64,000 bases of DNA from NCBI GenBank assembly GCA_025677825.1, contig JAIXMO010000014.1:62001-126000 (forward strand). Direction: 5' to 3'. Under the pieces are notes generated by a model that was not told where the DNA came from, searched no databases, and saw nothing but the letters and a program-made list of their open reading frames with translations. Source of the DNA: Helicostylum pulchrum (Eukaryota > Mucoromycota > Mucoromycetes > Mucorales > Mucoraceae). How positions within the stretch are numbered: the stretch's first letter is position 1; each line of letters begins with the position of its first letter. Shown piece by piece: positions 34,650-46,119 of this stretch. The position numbers were made by a program, and so were the translations under genes.

Positions 34650-34884
34650 AAGCGATTGTCTTTAACGATTTTAGTTTCCATTATCGACCTATCAAATTGG
34701 CGGAGCATATTCGCCAAGACATACGTAATGATAACGAAGCTCTTGAAGATACCTCAATAAGGCGTAGTTTAAGTAAAAAAACTGCTTATACTACGTAGTT
34801 GCCAAAGCGAAGGATGAAGAAGCGGTACAAACTCAACCCAACCCTGGTATCGAAGACCGTTGGTATTTATCCCAAAAAAAATGA
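34650..34884 (+). pseudogene. Frameshifted coding remnant of unknown family
   Basis: A reading frame from about 34650 (IVFNDFSFHYRPIKLAEHI, then RQDIRNDNEALEDTSIRRSL) ends at a TAG near 34798. Coding-like sequence resumes in another frame (KAKDEEAVQTQPNPGIEDRW) to a TGA at 34882-34884. Composition and helical pattern look protein-coding, so this is probably a decayed gene fragment. I do not recognise the family. Confidence 0.35.
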
Positions 34885-35195
34885 ATTTAGTTAGCTTGCT
34901 TGAAAGATCTGGAGAAAAGGGGATAGTACTAGTGTCTTAGAGCTTGTAAACTACAATTATAAACGGTATCATTTAGCATTTTACTAAAAAGTTCGGTTAA
35001 CATCATAATGTTTGGATGCTATTGTTTTCGTCAATTTGAACGGCACATTATGATATTTAAAGAATAAATATCAAAAATAAAAAATTAAACAGAAAGATTA
35101 TCAGACTTGAAAATTGATTGTTTTTTATTTAATGGAAATTATGGGTCCTTATATATACTTTTCAGAATATAAATAAGACATTGAAGGAACATTAA

Positions 35196-35267
35196 TTGAT
35201 GGTGGGAAAAATAAGTGAGTTGATGGTGAGGAAAATAAGTGAATATAATGTGGGAAAATATGAATGA
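35196..35267 (+). repeat. Three tandem 24-bp units
   Basis: TTGATGGTGGGAAAAATAAG-TGAG is followed by TTGATGGTGAGGAAAATAAG-TGAA and a diverged TATAATGTGGGAAAATATGA-ATGA. Units one and two differ at about three positions. Confidence 0.75.
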
Positions 35268-35313
35268 ATAAGCTTTGAAGACAAAGTGCTTCTTGTATCA
35301 CTTTTTAGAAGAA

Positions 35314-35381
35314 TAACTGTTTGTAGATTATTGTACCACTTCAGTACAATGAACTGTTTGTAGGTTATTGTATCACTTGAA
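35314..35381 (+). repeat. Direct duplication of an AACTGTTTGTAG block
   Basis: AACTGTTTGTAGATTATTGT-ACCACTT near 35314 and AACTGTTTGTAGGTTATTGT-ATCACTT near 35351 differ at few positions. A shorter ACTGTTTGTAG also occurs near 61809. Confidence 0.6.
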
Positions 35382-35672
35382 GAAATAAACTGTTATACTA
35401 TATTTCTTCATTAAATTTATATAGTCGATAAGAAGTATACAGATCCAAATACCAAATAGATAATATTATATTGTTATATAGCCTTTGTGTATAAAGGTAT
35501 ATCTAAATTATATATCTGTATAGTACGTGAATACAACACACATCCTGAATGTGTACCTTCATTTTTCTATGACCGACAATTACAATTTATCTACCCGCAT
35601 TTTTTTTTTGAAGTTACAGCTGTCTTTTAAACTAGTTCCTTACATTTTCTTTTTTCAGATAAAACGAATATC

Positions 35673-38600
35673 ATGATAACTATATCTCCAGGAGACAAGC
35701 AGGTACTTTCCAAAAACATAATGTATGTGCTATAAACCGACAATAAACCAAACTTTCTTTTTTTTGTAGGAGGGAGAAAGTCAACTTCCTGACGCCAGGT
35801 ACTCCATTTCGTCATTGGCAAGTGCATTTCACTATAATTGCAAAAAGCATATTTATCTGCTGTCAAGACCTAGTTTGAATAAAATGCGCCCAGTTGATAG
35901 TTTAAAGGATGCTCATTGCGATCGCGGTAACGTGTTTGAAGAAGAGTTGTTTGAGAAACACAAGGATGTCATGATAGATCACACAAACTCGACTGATTTT
36001 AAAAAGGTGTTACAAGAGGCGCAGCCCGATACTTACTTGTGTCAACTCAAGTTCAAATTACCGGAATCATTTTATACCGACGTGATTAAAAACACTAGTT
36101 CATATCGTATCAATAACTTTATACCTGATTTCTTGCATATTCGTCAAGACCCTACAACAAAAGTACGACGTATTCTGATCATTGACGCCAAATCATCAAA
36201 GGAAATGACAAAATCTCATCAGTTTCAAGTCGCATCTTATGCCTTCTTTTTACAGTACTTGATACAAGATATTCGTAATTTGGAGATTGATAGTTTAGGT
36301 GGTGTTTGGCTACCAAGTGATTTAGAAAAACCTGTTATGTTTCGAATTGATTTGGTGGTTGAAAAAGTCAAATATATCTATTTGGATGTATTAATTACTA
36401 TTTCTAATGACTCTAATCCGGAATGGGTTCTTGGGAAAAAATGTACTAATTGTCAGTTTATCAATCGTTGTAAACAAGACGCCAGTGGTACCGTTCGATC
36501 TATTCCTTACATGAGTGAAGCAAAGGCTACTAGATTGAAAGAAAGCTCCATGGTTGAAATTGAGGATCTATCAGAAATGTTGCAAAACTTGAAAATTGAA
36601 AATAAAATTGCAACTGAATCAACCGGGTATGAACATTATGTTGATGCATACGATGACAACAAGGCAAAGTTTATGGGGTATGCCTCTGTAAAAGTTGCTA
36701 AAAAGGTGGATCACAACATTTATATTCACTTTCAAGTGGATAATTTTTCTCAAAAGCCGTTTGTGCACCGCATTGAAGTTATAGATACAATTACGGATGC
36801 AAAGGTTCTCAAAAAAGTGTATTTGGTCGATTATGAGAAGCAGTTAAAAGACAAGATGGCAGCATATAGTGATTTTGCCGATCATTTTGTTGGTGATTTA
36901 GCTGCAGCACTTGAATTAATGCATGAACAGAACTCGCGGTGTTTGATTTATGTGTACAATGCAAATGAAAAGAAAAATATTCAAGTATTCCTAAACTATT
37001 TGGTGTCTTCAGACGGGAAGGATCTAGTCAATCTGGATCAATCGCGTAAAAAAAAAATTGTTTCAGATGCAATGCGTTGTTTAGTTGTTTTATTTCAAGA
37101 TACACAGCTTTTAGGGCTTCCTGGTATCGTTGGTTTCCCCATGATGACAGATATTGAACGTACCTCGTCTGTAGGAAGATTCGTTAGTATTGAAGAGCTT
37201 TTGCAAGAAAATATAGCGCTCGGTGTTTCTGGATTCTATACTATAATAGATGCTGTACAATGGTTGGCGGATTCTTACATCAACGGCAAAAACACCGATA
37301 TCACAGGCTTTGATTTAAGTGACATATTTGATTCTTGGAGAGTAAATAAACCTAACCAAGTAAAAAGATATATCAAGCAAAGATTATACTGGTTGCAAGA
37401 TATTATGCGGAAATACTGGCAATTAGCTGATGATGTTATGTTCGAAACGGATACCGAATTATTTCCGTTGGAATGTAAACCTTTTGCATGGCCAACAATT
37501 GCACCTTTTCGACATCAAATACTTGCTAAACTTGTATTTTTTAGGCAGTTGGAGTGTATCAAAGCTTGTGATGAAACTCGTATGGATCGTATTCGAGATC
37601 TTTCTATAATTGATCATGCCGGTAGTTCCGATGAAATAAGTATTGGCGGTTTAGTGTTAGATCTGCAGGGTCAACAGCGAATGAGTCAATACGTTACAAA
37701 CATTACGTTTGGTGTTCGTCGCGTAACCAATGGTCCTAACCTGCAACAAAAGTTAGATCGCCTTAGTACGGATAACTTCAAACGGTATATTCTTGTCCCA
37801 GATACGCGAGAGAGTATTATCGAGACGATTAAATACTCTGATTTATCAGAGGCAAACATGGGAAATTTCGTAAAACATGCAATTCGCTGTGTTAATGTAG
37901 TCAGAATTAGCGAAGATGAAATTGTCGTTGCTGGTTCATCTATCCCGAGAACATGGAAATATACAAGATATCGACTTTATCATCGTTATATTGATTTTAC
38001 TACATTAGCTAATATTGAAGGTTTAACGAGAATAGACGAACAAGAAGATCTTGTTGATGTGGTGGTAATATAAACAAGAAACAAAGAACAAACACACACG
38101 AAACAGTGTAATTAACTTTTTAGTGGATTATAGAAATTAATTGAGGATCCTAATAGTTGGGCAAATACAACTACAGATAGCGTCGATCTAGATACACACA
38201 AAGGAGCTGTCAAACTTCGAGAAGAATTTTCAATGTCTCCATCTCAAAAAGATATTTCTGCCAGTATTTTTGAAAAGAGATTACAAATTATTTGGGGACC
38301 GCCTGTAAGAAGAAAGAAAATATAGTTTGAAACAGAATTTTATATATTGACATAATATTTATATAGGGATCAGGTAAAACAGAATTTTTAGCTTTGTTTG
38401 TTAATTGGTACATCCAATACTTTGCTATGAACAACCCTAAATCAAAGGATTTGCTGATTGGAGTGACAGCGTTCACACGCGATGCCATTTACCACTTGTT
38501 GAAACGTATTGAGAAAGTTCAAAAGCGACATGGGTTCCAAGATTTGTTTGAAATTATTTACGTACATGGTTACCAAAACGACAAGACCTTTGAACCAGGC

Positions 38601-39833
38601 TCGAATATGATAGGATGCTCGTGGGAACAATCATATACCAAGATCCGTGCTATGAAAAAAGATGAAACTAAACCAAGCATTTTTGTTATGGGCGCTACTG
38701 TATGGAGTTGGGAAAGAATTAGAACCAAGTGGAAGACCTTTCAATACTGTGATATGATGCTTTTAGACGAAAGTACTCAGGTATATATATATATATATAT
38801 ATATTTTAAAAAGAATGGTTCTTCTTTGTATACTAACGTTTTTTATTAGGTACTTGTGTCTGATGCTTTATTGGCAATTGCTTGCTTAAAAAAACCCAAT
38901 GGAAAATTGATCGTTGCCGGAGATCATATGCAACTAGGACCTATTATCAAGAACGATTATTCTGAAACCATGTCGCGCTTGGACGATCCACTGTTATTTG
39001 GCTCTATCCAACAATGTCTTATGCGAACCCAAGAAAACCATGCTATCCCCACACGAGAATTTTTGTTGCGAAAAGGTACGATACGTGACTTTGGACCGCA
39101 TACACTCCAGTTAAAAGATAATTGGCGTATGAACGAAGAATTGAACGAGTTCTTTAAACAAGTATACGGACCTGACTATACCTCGCGTTACCCAAAGATA
39201 AAACTTCATTTGGACTGGAAAAAGATATGCCCGTCTGTGAGAAAACTAGATTTGATAAAATCTATTTTAAACCCTGATCAATCCATTTCACTGGTAAAAT
39301 TAGAATGCACCGAAGCAAATCAAGTATATAATATGGTCGAACTGGAAGCAAAAATTGTTGCGCATTTGGTACGCGTTTATCTTACTGCTAGATCTGAAAA
39401 CGTGCCAGATTCACTGATTCCTACCAACCGTGATCGTGACGAACCTACTGTTATGATCGTCACTCCATTTAACAAACAACGTATAGCGATCCAAAGAGAA
39501 GTAGGAGGTACTATTCCTGTCGATACAGTTGAAAAGATGCAAGGACAAGAATGCGATCTGATCATTGCTTGCTTTTCATGCAGTAACAAAAGAGAAAATG
39601 TAAATGAGTTTATACGTGATTTCAGAAGATGGAATGTAGCATTGTCGCGTGCTAGGTGCAAAGTAGTTATTTTAACCGTGGACGATATACTCAACCCAAA
39701 TATTACAAAAGGCCTAATGGAATCTTTTGGAAAAACACTCGAGCCAACAGATGGTTGGGCGCTTTTGCGTCTTTTACAAAATTGGGCCGAAGAAAAGAAT
39801 TCTTCGTTTGAATGGCCTATTGATGATATGTAG
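35673..39833 (+). CDS. RecB/Cas4-like Fe-S nuclease fused to an SF1 (Dna2/Upf1-type) helicase
   Basis: Five exons (35673-35702, 35770-38064, 38134-38304, 38367-38780, 38850-39833) give 1297 residues. The N-terminal nuclease has the RecB/Cas4 plan: YNCKK (Cys34), RGNVFEE (G63, E67), IPDF (D130), IIDAK (D149, K151), QFQVASY (Q163 region), then CTNCQFINRC (Cys235, 238, 244). Four cysteines in this arrangement coordinate a 4Fe-4S cluster in Cas4, AddB and Dna2. About 560 residues follow, part of which resembles a degraded RNase H-like domain. The helicase has GPPGSGKT (830-837), LLDEST (DE 966-967), GDHMQLGP (994-1001), VDTVEKMQGQE and RRWNVALSRAR. The layout recalls the bacterial TM0106-type RecB-helicase fusions more than canonical Dna2. 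It probably acts on DNA ends or flaps; substrate and pathway are unknown. The start at 35673 uses a 10-codon first exon. Confidence 0.85.
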
Positions 39834-39854
39834 TAATAACATTACTATTTTTTT

Positions 39855-39860
39855 AATAAA
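39855..39860 (+). terminator. AATAAA polyadenylation signal of the nuclease-helicase gene
   Basis: AATAAA 22 bases after the stop codon, in the 187-bp convergent interval with the GDE1-type gene. Confidence 0.4.
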
Positions 39861-40021
39861 AAAAAATATATCGCTATTATTTATTTATAGATGGCTATAA
39901 ACACTATGAACAGATATGTTTAATCACTACGTAATCCCTTTCTAACAGGAAGTACGGAATCCTACACAGACATAAAAAAGAAAGGGTTAATTTCTAAAAC
40001 ACAAACACAAAAAAAAAAACT

Positions 40022-43000
40022 TTAACTTACAACAATGACAGCATCAACACCATATTCTTTTTGAGCAACTGCATTCGCTACTTCGTTATTAAGCACACCG
40101 TACGTAAACAACAAGAGCCCTACTTCCTTGATGACCTGCACTAATCGAGGCGCCTCCAATATGGGCTCACTCGCCGCAACAATTCCCAACAAATCTGCCT
40201 GCTTCGCAAACCTGACCGCACCCTGTAACGAATTGCACCTAACATCCGCCATCGGAAACGTTCCCGCATCCGTCAAGAAAAACACGGGATAATTAGGCTG
40301 TTTCAAATTCAATGCCAAACAAATCTCTGGATGGAACGACGAAAAGATGATATGGCGATCTTGTTTTGCGTAATCATACACACACTCCAGGATTGTATCC
40401 ACATAGATATTGAGTTCTTGAAACTGAGTGAGCTCATCTTGTTCTGCTTCGTCGATCATGGGATACTTGACCTCAATGTTGAACCCGGCCGTGTTAGGAA
40501 CCGTTTTAAGTACCTCGGCTAACGTAGTGAATGGGCCTTGAATTGTTTCAGGTCCGTTACCCTTCAACTTTCCTGATTTCGACGTGCGTGTTTGGTCAAA
40601 TGGATTGCTCATGTCCAAGCGGTTAGGACTGGCGCTGAAGGATCGAGACCGGTTGGCGCGGTTGGTAGGTGTGCTGCTGCTGGCGTTTTTATTCATGTTG
40701 AGAATTCCGTTTACAAACGCTTCGGGTAACGCAGAAGGTACCGAGGGACGACGCTCCAACGCAGGCACAATAACACCGTGATCACCCTCGCTTACGCCTG
40801 TATGATACTCTTTGATGTGCCCCGATCTATGCAAGTTCAAGAACTGTTCGGACGTAATAGCGTTTAAAGGAATATCATACCCTGTTTCAGTCACGGTCCA
40901 GTCATGATAGACAACAGGCACAAGATCTCTTGTCAATTGCACATCAAATTCCACATACTCTGCACCGAGAGAAGCAGCAGTGACAAATGACAGCACCGTG
41001 TTCTCTCCTACTTGTAATTTAGACCCTCTTCTATTCATACCGGAGCCACGGTGCCCAATGACTTGCGTATCGACGGATTTATAGTACGTATAACGATCGC
41101 CAATCTGCATGTTCTTGTGTTGGAATGGGGTGATGACAAAGTACTCAAATCCTAGTTTTCCAATGCAGTCCAGGTCTTTGGCCTGTACTAAGGGGACAGT
41201 CTGCTGACCACGCAAAGAAGCGTTTTCGGTGGGGCCCTTGAAGGCTTTGGTCTTTGTAAAGATAAAATCACCTGCAAGTACGGCTGTGCCTCTGGCCAAC
41301 ACGCTGCTGGCTCGAGACGACCCAAAGGTTTCAATTAAATCAAATCTCAGCGTGACGTCTTCTGGTCGTTCGGCAAACAGAACAATAGGCTCGGGATTAA
41401 CAGCATGACAATCGAAATCAGTAGGTAAATCAATAATAGGGAATTCACCAGTAGCGTTGGTAGCAGAGACTGAAAGAGATAACCGAGTTAATCCATCTTG
41501 ATCGTGAAACGTCTTTGAAAGCTCAATGAATTTTTGACAAAGTGGATTACGGACATCGTTTGAGCCTAACGTGATGATGATCATGGATTGATCGGTCAAG
41601 TACTTATGACCGTATAATCTGCTTGCTTTGGAAACGGATTTGGAAGTCTTTTTTTTCACGGCGGAGGAGGAGGGGGCTTCATCATCAGATGATAAGAGTT
41701 TGGAGACACGAGGGCTAAGGTGTAACTTTGGGTTTTTAGGAAGTGTAAGTCTTCCGATTTCAAGGTACCCACGAAACACTGCGTGTTCAGAAGCCGTCCA
41801 GCCATTATAGTCCACTTTATCTTTATCTGCTTGTGCGTCTAATAACGTCTCTACAATCTCTGCATATCCAACCATAGCTGCAATCATCAATGGTGTCCAT
41901 CCGTTGATCTTTTCTGCTAAATTCAGATCCACATGACCCTGTTCGATCAGTACCTTGACACCTTGTAAAAAATTACTTCGGATAGCAAACAATAAGGGTG
42001 TCTCACCATCTTCGTCTGATAAATCAACAGAAGCACCTTTACTTACTAATAACTTTAACAGTTCCAAGTTTCCTAATTTACAAGCTAAAGCGACCGAAGA
42101 AGGGTGATGCAACGAACGGGCGAAATCCGGTAAGATCTCGTTATTATCTTCAATAGAAGAATCGTCATCGGACAGGGTAGGCGATTTGGCAGAGACGGCA
42201 ATTAAATGATCAATATCATCAATCTTACCAATTTCAATCATTTCTTTTACGGCAATAGTACTACCATGAATAATACCAAAGAAGAGTGGTGTGAACCCTT
42301 CTCGGTCTTGCCAGATATGATCGGCGAATCCGTCGGGGCCGTAGTAACGATGATCAATAGCATGCATTAATAAAATCTTGGTTAATTGTGCGTTATTGGA
42401 TTCGGCTGCGTAGTGTAAGGGCCGACGACCTGCGAAATCTTTTTGAACGGATAAAGTAGGCTCGAGCTTTAACAGACATTCAACTACTTTGAAAGAAGAA
42501 GGAGATCGAATACAAACTCTATGTAGTAAATTGCGTTCGTTAATGTCCTTGTTGTGGATTAAAGATAAGCCGAGTGTCTTTACAAGGTATTCTAAGCAAT
42601 GAACTGATTCATGTTCTACTGCCAAGTCTAAAATAGTATCATTGATCTATTTAAGAAAGAGTTTAGTTTATGAGTTATTGTGCGGGGATATATTATATTA
42701 ACAAACTAACTCTAGTTCCTTCCTTCAATAAAGATTCTAATTCTTGCTTGTTATCACTTTCAATTGCCTTTGAGATATCTTCGTTCTTTGAAGTATAACG
42801 AGCTAATTTTAAAGTCGAATTGTTGTGAGAAGAAACAGGACTATTGATATATAAAGTGTGAGAAGGATCATCGTTGGAAGAAGCTAAAGAGGAGATCCAT
42901 TCGGTTACTGAATTTAACTCTTTACGCAGTTGAGACGGGGTTGCAAAAGGTAAAACTACAACCTAAAAAAAAAAAAAGAAGTTGATTTAGCAGATGAAAA

Positions 43001-43542
43001 TCACACTATAAAAATGACAAACCTTTGTTTCCCAATAAATGGATTGTGTATCAATACCCAACTTTTTATCTAATCTAAATTTATTATAGATTATAAATAA
43101 ACAAAAAGGTGGATATTATTTGTTAGAAAACTTACTTTTTAAGTATTTTACGAAAACCCTTTGAATTTAATTCGGCAAACCACATCAGTTTATTCATTTG
43201 ACTTCTTGTCTCCTTCAAAGCTAAAACCAGTTCATCACTTTCTTCATCCAGCTTCTTTTCTTGCAGGATCCATAAACGACGATTGATAAGAGCTTGTTTG
43301 TATAAAAAGAACGTATTGACTTTTTCAAGCTCTCTGTCAAGTTTAAAAAAAATGGCTAATTTTGTACAAATTAAAAAAAGATCATCCTATTACGTTATGT
43401 ACACCTTACCAGTAACTTCTTGTTCAGGTGGTGGTAAAGTAACTGCCGCGGCTTTGATTTCTTTTTTTAATGACTTGTAACATATGTAGTTTCTAGACCA
43501 TTCTGGTATTTGATTGGATAACAAGGTCTTTCCGAATTTCAT
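40022..43542 (-). CDS. gde1: SPX-ankyrin-GDPD glycerophosphocholine phosphodiesterase (Gde1 type)
   Basis: Five exons (43542-43410, 43355-43136, 43074-43023, 42962-42711, 42646-40022) give 1093 residues. The SPX domain opens with MKFGKTLLSNQIPEWSRNYI and contains IFFKLDRELEKVN. Ankyrin repeats lie about residues 220-530 (RRPLHYAAESNNAQLTKILL, then TPLLFAIRSNFLQGVKVLIE). The GDPD catalytic domain starts at IGHRGSG (HRG 751-753) with GENTVLSF, EYVEFDVQLT and VYHDWTV, so the metal- and phosphate-binding residues are intact. SPX senses inositol pyrophosphates and thus phosphate status. Gde1 hydrolyses glycerophosphocholine to choline and glycerol-3-phosphate. Intact catalytic residues favour Gde1 over the regulatory homologue Pho81. 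Exon 2 is set at 43355 because it restores the SPX motif. Confidence 0.92.
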
Positions 43543-44231
43543 TTTGTGAAAAAGATATATAAAATGAAAAAAAAGCAAAAAAAAGCAAACAAAAAAAAAA
43601 GCAAAAAAAAGCAAACAAAAAAAAAACCTCGTCTTTTAAAAAAAAAAGGCTTTAAACGGAACTTCAATATACTTTGTTTGCTTTTCCAAACGTGTGTATC
43701 TTTATTGGTTTTAACGAGTTTCACTAAGAATATATGCAATTGAACCAAAATACATCATTCTTGACCTCTTTTTTTTTACGCACGTGTACGCTATTTCTAC
43801 TCATATCTATCGGCTTTTTTTTTTCTTCAAATAGGACTTTTTTGTTAGTACTGAGTTTTTTTTTGTGAATTGTAGCACTACATGTACACAAAACGTTAAA
43901 AAACGTTCTGCGTATTATATTTCCCGTGAGAACATGTACCTGAGCTCTTTTTTTTACGGGCCTCATGATTCCCATAAGTTCTCCTTATTGTCTCGCATAC
44001 TTTTTTTTTTTATTTATTTTTTTTTGCATAAGTTTTTTTTTTCTTTATACGTCACCGAGAAAAAAAAGCAGATGGAGAAAAATGAGAACCCCACTGTATT
44101 ACACTTTAACCAATGATATTTGTTTGCGAACGTCCCCGCTAACTTTTTTGATATTGAGCTTATTTTTTTATTTTATTTTTTTCCTGTCTCTTTTACACCC
44201 CTCCCCCTTCTCTTTCCCAGTCAAAAAAAAA
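43543..44231. other. Divergent promoter region between gde1 and the ferredoxin gene
   Basis: It carries AAAAGCAAACAAAAAAAAAA-type imperfect repeats (43568-43625) and T-rich tracts up to the ferredoxin start. No gene was recognised. Confidence 0.5.
43568..43626 (+). repeat. A-rich imperfect tandem repeat upstream of gde1
   Basis: GAAAAAAAAGCAAAAAAAAG-CAAACAAAA blocks recur twice (GCAAAAAAAAGCAAACAAAA). It is purine-rich and lies in the gde1 5' flank. Confidence 0.6.
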
Positions 44232-45042
44232 ATGTCCTTGTTACGTTTATTCACAACCAAGACTATTTTTAAACCTACTCAAGTCATTCGATCTTTCTCT
44301 TATGCACCAAGTAAGTATTTTTTAAAGAGACAAAGAGAAATAGCTAAATGACTAATCAAGGGTAATGTTTTTTTTTTTCTTTTTTTCGGTAAGCTTTGTT
44401 GCATGGTAAAGAAGGAATTTCTCGAGGTGACGGGTAAGGTTTTTTATTGACAAAAAGAGAGAAAAGAAAATACTTAAAAAACAAATTTGTTGCTGTTTAG
44501 ACCATACACTGTACATTTCATTACACCAGAGGGTGAACAAATAGATGTTAAAGCAACTGAAGGAGATTCAATGTTGGATCTTGCACAAAGATATGATATT
44601 GATCTTGAATGTATGTCTTTTTCTTTTTAAAAAATTGTGTATGGGTATATATTAAAATTTTGTTTGTATAGGTGCTTGTGAAGGATCGTTAGCATGCTCA
44701 ACCTGTCATGTCATTTGCGACCAAGATTATTTTGATAGAATGGAAGAACCATCTGATGAAGAAAATGATATGCTTGATTTAGCATTTGGATTAACTGAAA
44801 CGTAAGCGGCTTAAACAAACAGAAAAAAAACACAACTAAAATTAAATATATAACAGATCTCGTTTGGGCTGTCAAGTTTTTATGAATAAGGATATAGATG
44901 ACATTACTGTTCGTATTCCTTCAGCGACTAGAAATTTGAGAGTTGATGGTAAAGTGTGACATTTTTTAACACGTTAAGTCAGTAATTTAATTCTCTCTTT
45001 TTTTTGTTGCGGTGTATAGGTTCCAAGCCTACTCATCATTAA
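44232..45042 (+). CDS. Mitochondrial adrenodoxin-type [2Fe-2S] ferredoxin (Yah1-like)
   Basis: Six small exons (44232-44310, 44394-44433, 44501-44610, 44672-44801, 44857-44948, 45020-45042) give 157 residues. The first about 30 residues are Ser/Arg-rich and look like a mitochondrial presequence ([13 protein letters not shown]). The core [20 protein letters not shown] leads to Cys79-x5-Cys85-x2-Cys88 ([12 protein letters not shown]) and Cys125 (SRLGCQVF), the four ligands of the vertebrate-type 2Fe-2S cluster. [20 protein letters not shown] is the acidic recognition helix that contacts ferredoxin reductase. The protein delivers electrons for Fe-S cluster assembly and heme A or coenzyme Q synthesis. 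The last exon is only 23 nt and encodes GSKPTHH. Confidence 0.94.
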
Positions 45043-45113
45043 GCTTCTTCCCCCTTTTTTGTTTTACAAATATCTTAATACATTTAATCTAAAATTAAAA
45101 ATACCTGTCAAAA

Positions 45114-45119
45114 AATAAA
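45114..45119 (+). terminator. AATAAA polyadenylation signal of the ferredoxin gene
   Basis: AATAAA about 70 bases after the ferredoxin stop codon, overlapping a second AATAAA-like unit. Confidence 0.4.
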
Positions 45120-45240
45120 TAAAAAGCAGTCCTTTCGTGTGTACTTTTAAACAAAAAAAGTGATGACAGTAGTTTGCTTGCTTTCGTTACATGTGCAAAT
45201 GCAATCCATTGAACTCTAGCAGTGAATTATTTCCTTACCC

Positions 45241-45260
45241 TTTTTTTTTTAAAAAAAAAA
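45241..45260. repeat. T10A10 palindromic tract
   Basis: Perfect ten T followed by ten A in the interval between two convergent genes. Its self-complementary form could fold as a hairpin in either transcript. Confidence 0.85.
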
Positions 45261-45464
45261 GGTGTATTCCGCTCACGGTCCGTGCCTGACTCTTTTTTTT
45301 TTTTGTAAATTCGTCTCTAACTGCTATGCTGTAATCAACTCGTTCTTGCGTTAATATTACCTGATCAATTCTCTCTCTCTCTAACATAAAAAGCGATACT
45401 ATACTATTGTTTCGAATGTGTGTTTTTTTTATTGCGCGAAAAGGGAGGGGAATCAAAAAAAAAT

Positions 45465-45924
45465 CTAAGCAGTAGGCTTCTCCTTTTGAAACTTGGCACC
45501 AGGAATATTGGCAGGGTGGAAAATACGCTACACACATAAAAAAAAAGGATTAGAGAAAAAAAACTTTTAATTGTTGTTTGTTTGTTTCTTACCTGAGCGT
45601 CAGCATAAGCAACACCAAAACCCCAACCGGTAGCAATAGCAATAGGCCATGTACGCTCTATTAAAATTCTATCAGCATTTTAACTTTCTCTTAAAATTCG
45701 CGCGTAGTACTTACTCTTGAATAATAAAGCAGAGGCGACAATACCTGCACTTAAACCAAGACCAGTCTTTACGACAAAGTTGGAGATAGTACGATCCCAC
45801 TAAAACAAATTGCACGTTAGTCTTTTTTTTTTTTCTTTTCTTTTCTTTTCTTTTCTTTTTCTTTTTTGTATCGAACCTTTTGTGCTAAAATATCTTCACT
45901 GGGAATCTTGTTTTCGGTGGACAT
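45465..45924 (-). CDS. mic10: MICOS complex subunit Mic10
   Basis: Four exons (45924-45877, 45799-45715, 45657-45593, 45527-45465) give 86 residues. The order WDRTISNFVVKTGLGLSAGI, then SALLFKKRTWPIA, then GWGFGVAYADAQ is the signature of Mic10 (Mio10/MINOS1). Two membrane hairpin helices contain the glycine-rich GxGx motifs used for oligomerisation. Mic10 bends the inner mitochondrial membrane to form crista junctions. The size agrees with the family (75-100 residues). Intron 1 holds a (TTTTC)n tract, and a long poly(A) lies just upstream of the start. It is too short and too split to appear as one ORF. Confidence 0.93.
45836..45862 (+). repeat. (TTTTC)n microsatellite in mic10 intron 1
   Basis: About five to six TTTTC units inside the first intron, near its 5' end on the minus strand. 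Confidence 0.8.
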
Positions 45925-45954
45925 GATAAATTACTGAAACTGTGATGAAGAAGA

Positions 45955-45988
<34 letters not shown>

Positions 45989-46119
45989 GGAAAGTACCCC
46001 CCGCATCCTTTTTTATTTGAGTCCCCGTTTGTGACGTACAACATACGACTAAAAGGTTTCTCTCTCTTTTTTTTCCTTTTTCTTTCTTTCTTTATTACTC
46101 CTTTCTCTTGCATAAAAAA

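Larger units (their letters stand above)
34419..35672. other. Intergenic region with a gene relic and tandem repeats
   Basis: It contains a broken coding-like stretch (34650-34884), three 24-bp tandem units (35196-35267) and a diverged direct duplication of about 33 bp (35314-35381), then AT-rich DNA before the nuclease-helicase gene. Confidence 0.5.
45043..45464. other. Convergent intergenic region between ferredoxin and mic10
   Basis: AATAAA at 45114-45119 suits the ferredoxin mRNA. A perfect T10A10 junction lies at 45241-45260. No gene was recognised. Confidence 0.5.

Noticed and set aside
43568..43626. Possible CRISPR-like or coding repeat in the AAAAGCAAAC block
   Set aside because: Units are low-complexity A-rich sequence without unique spacers, in a eukaryotic promoter.
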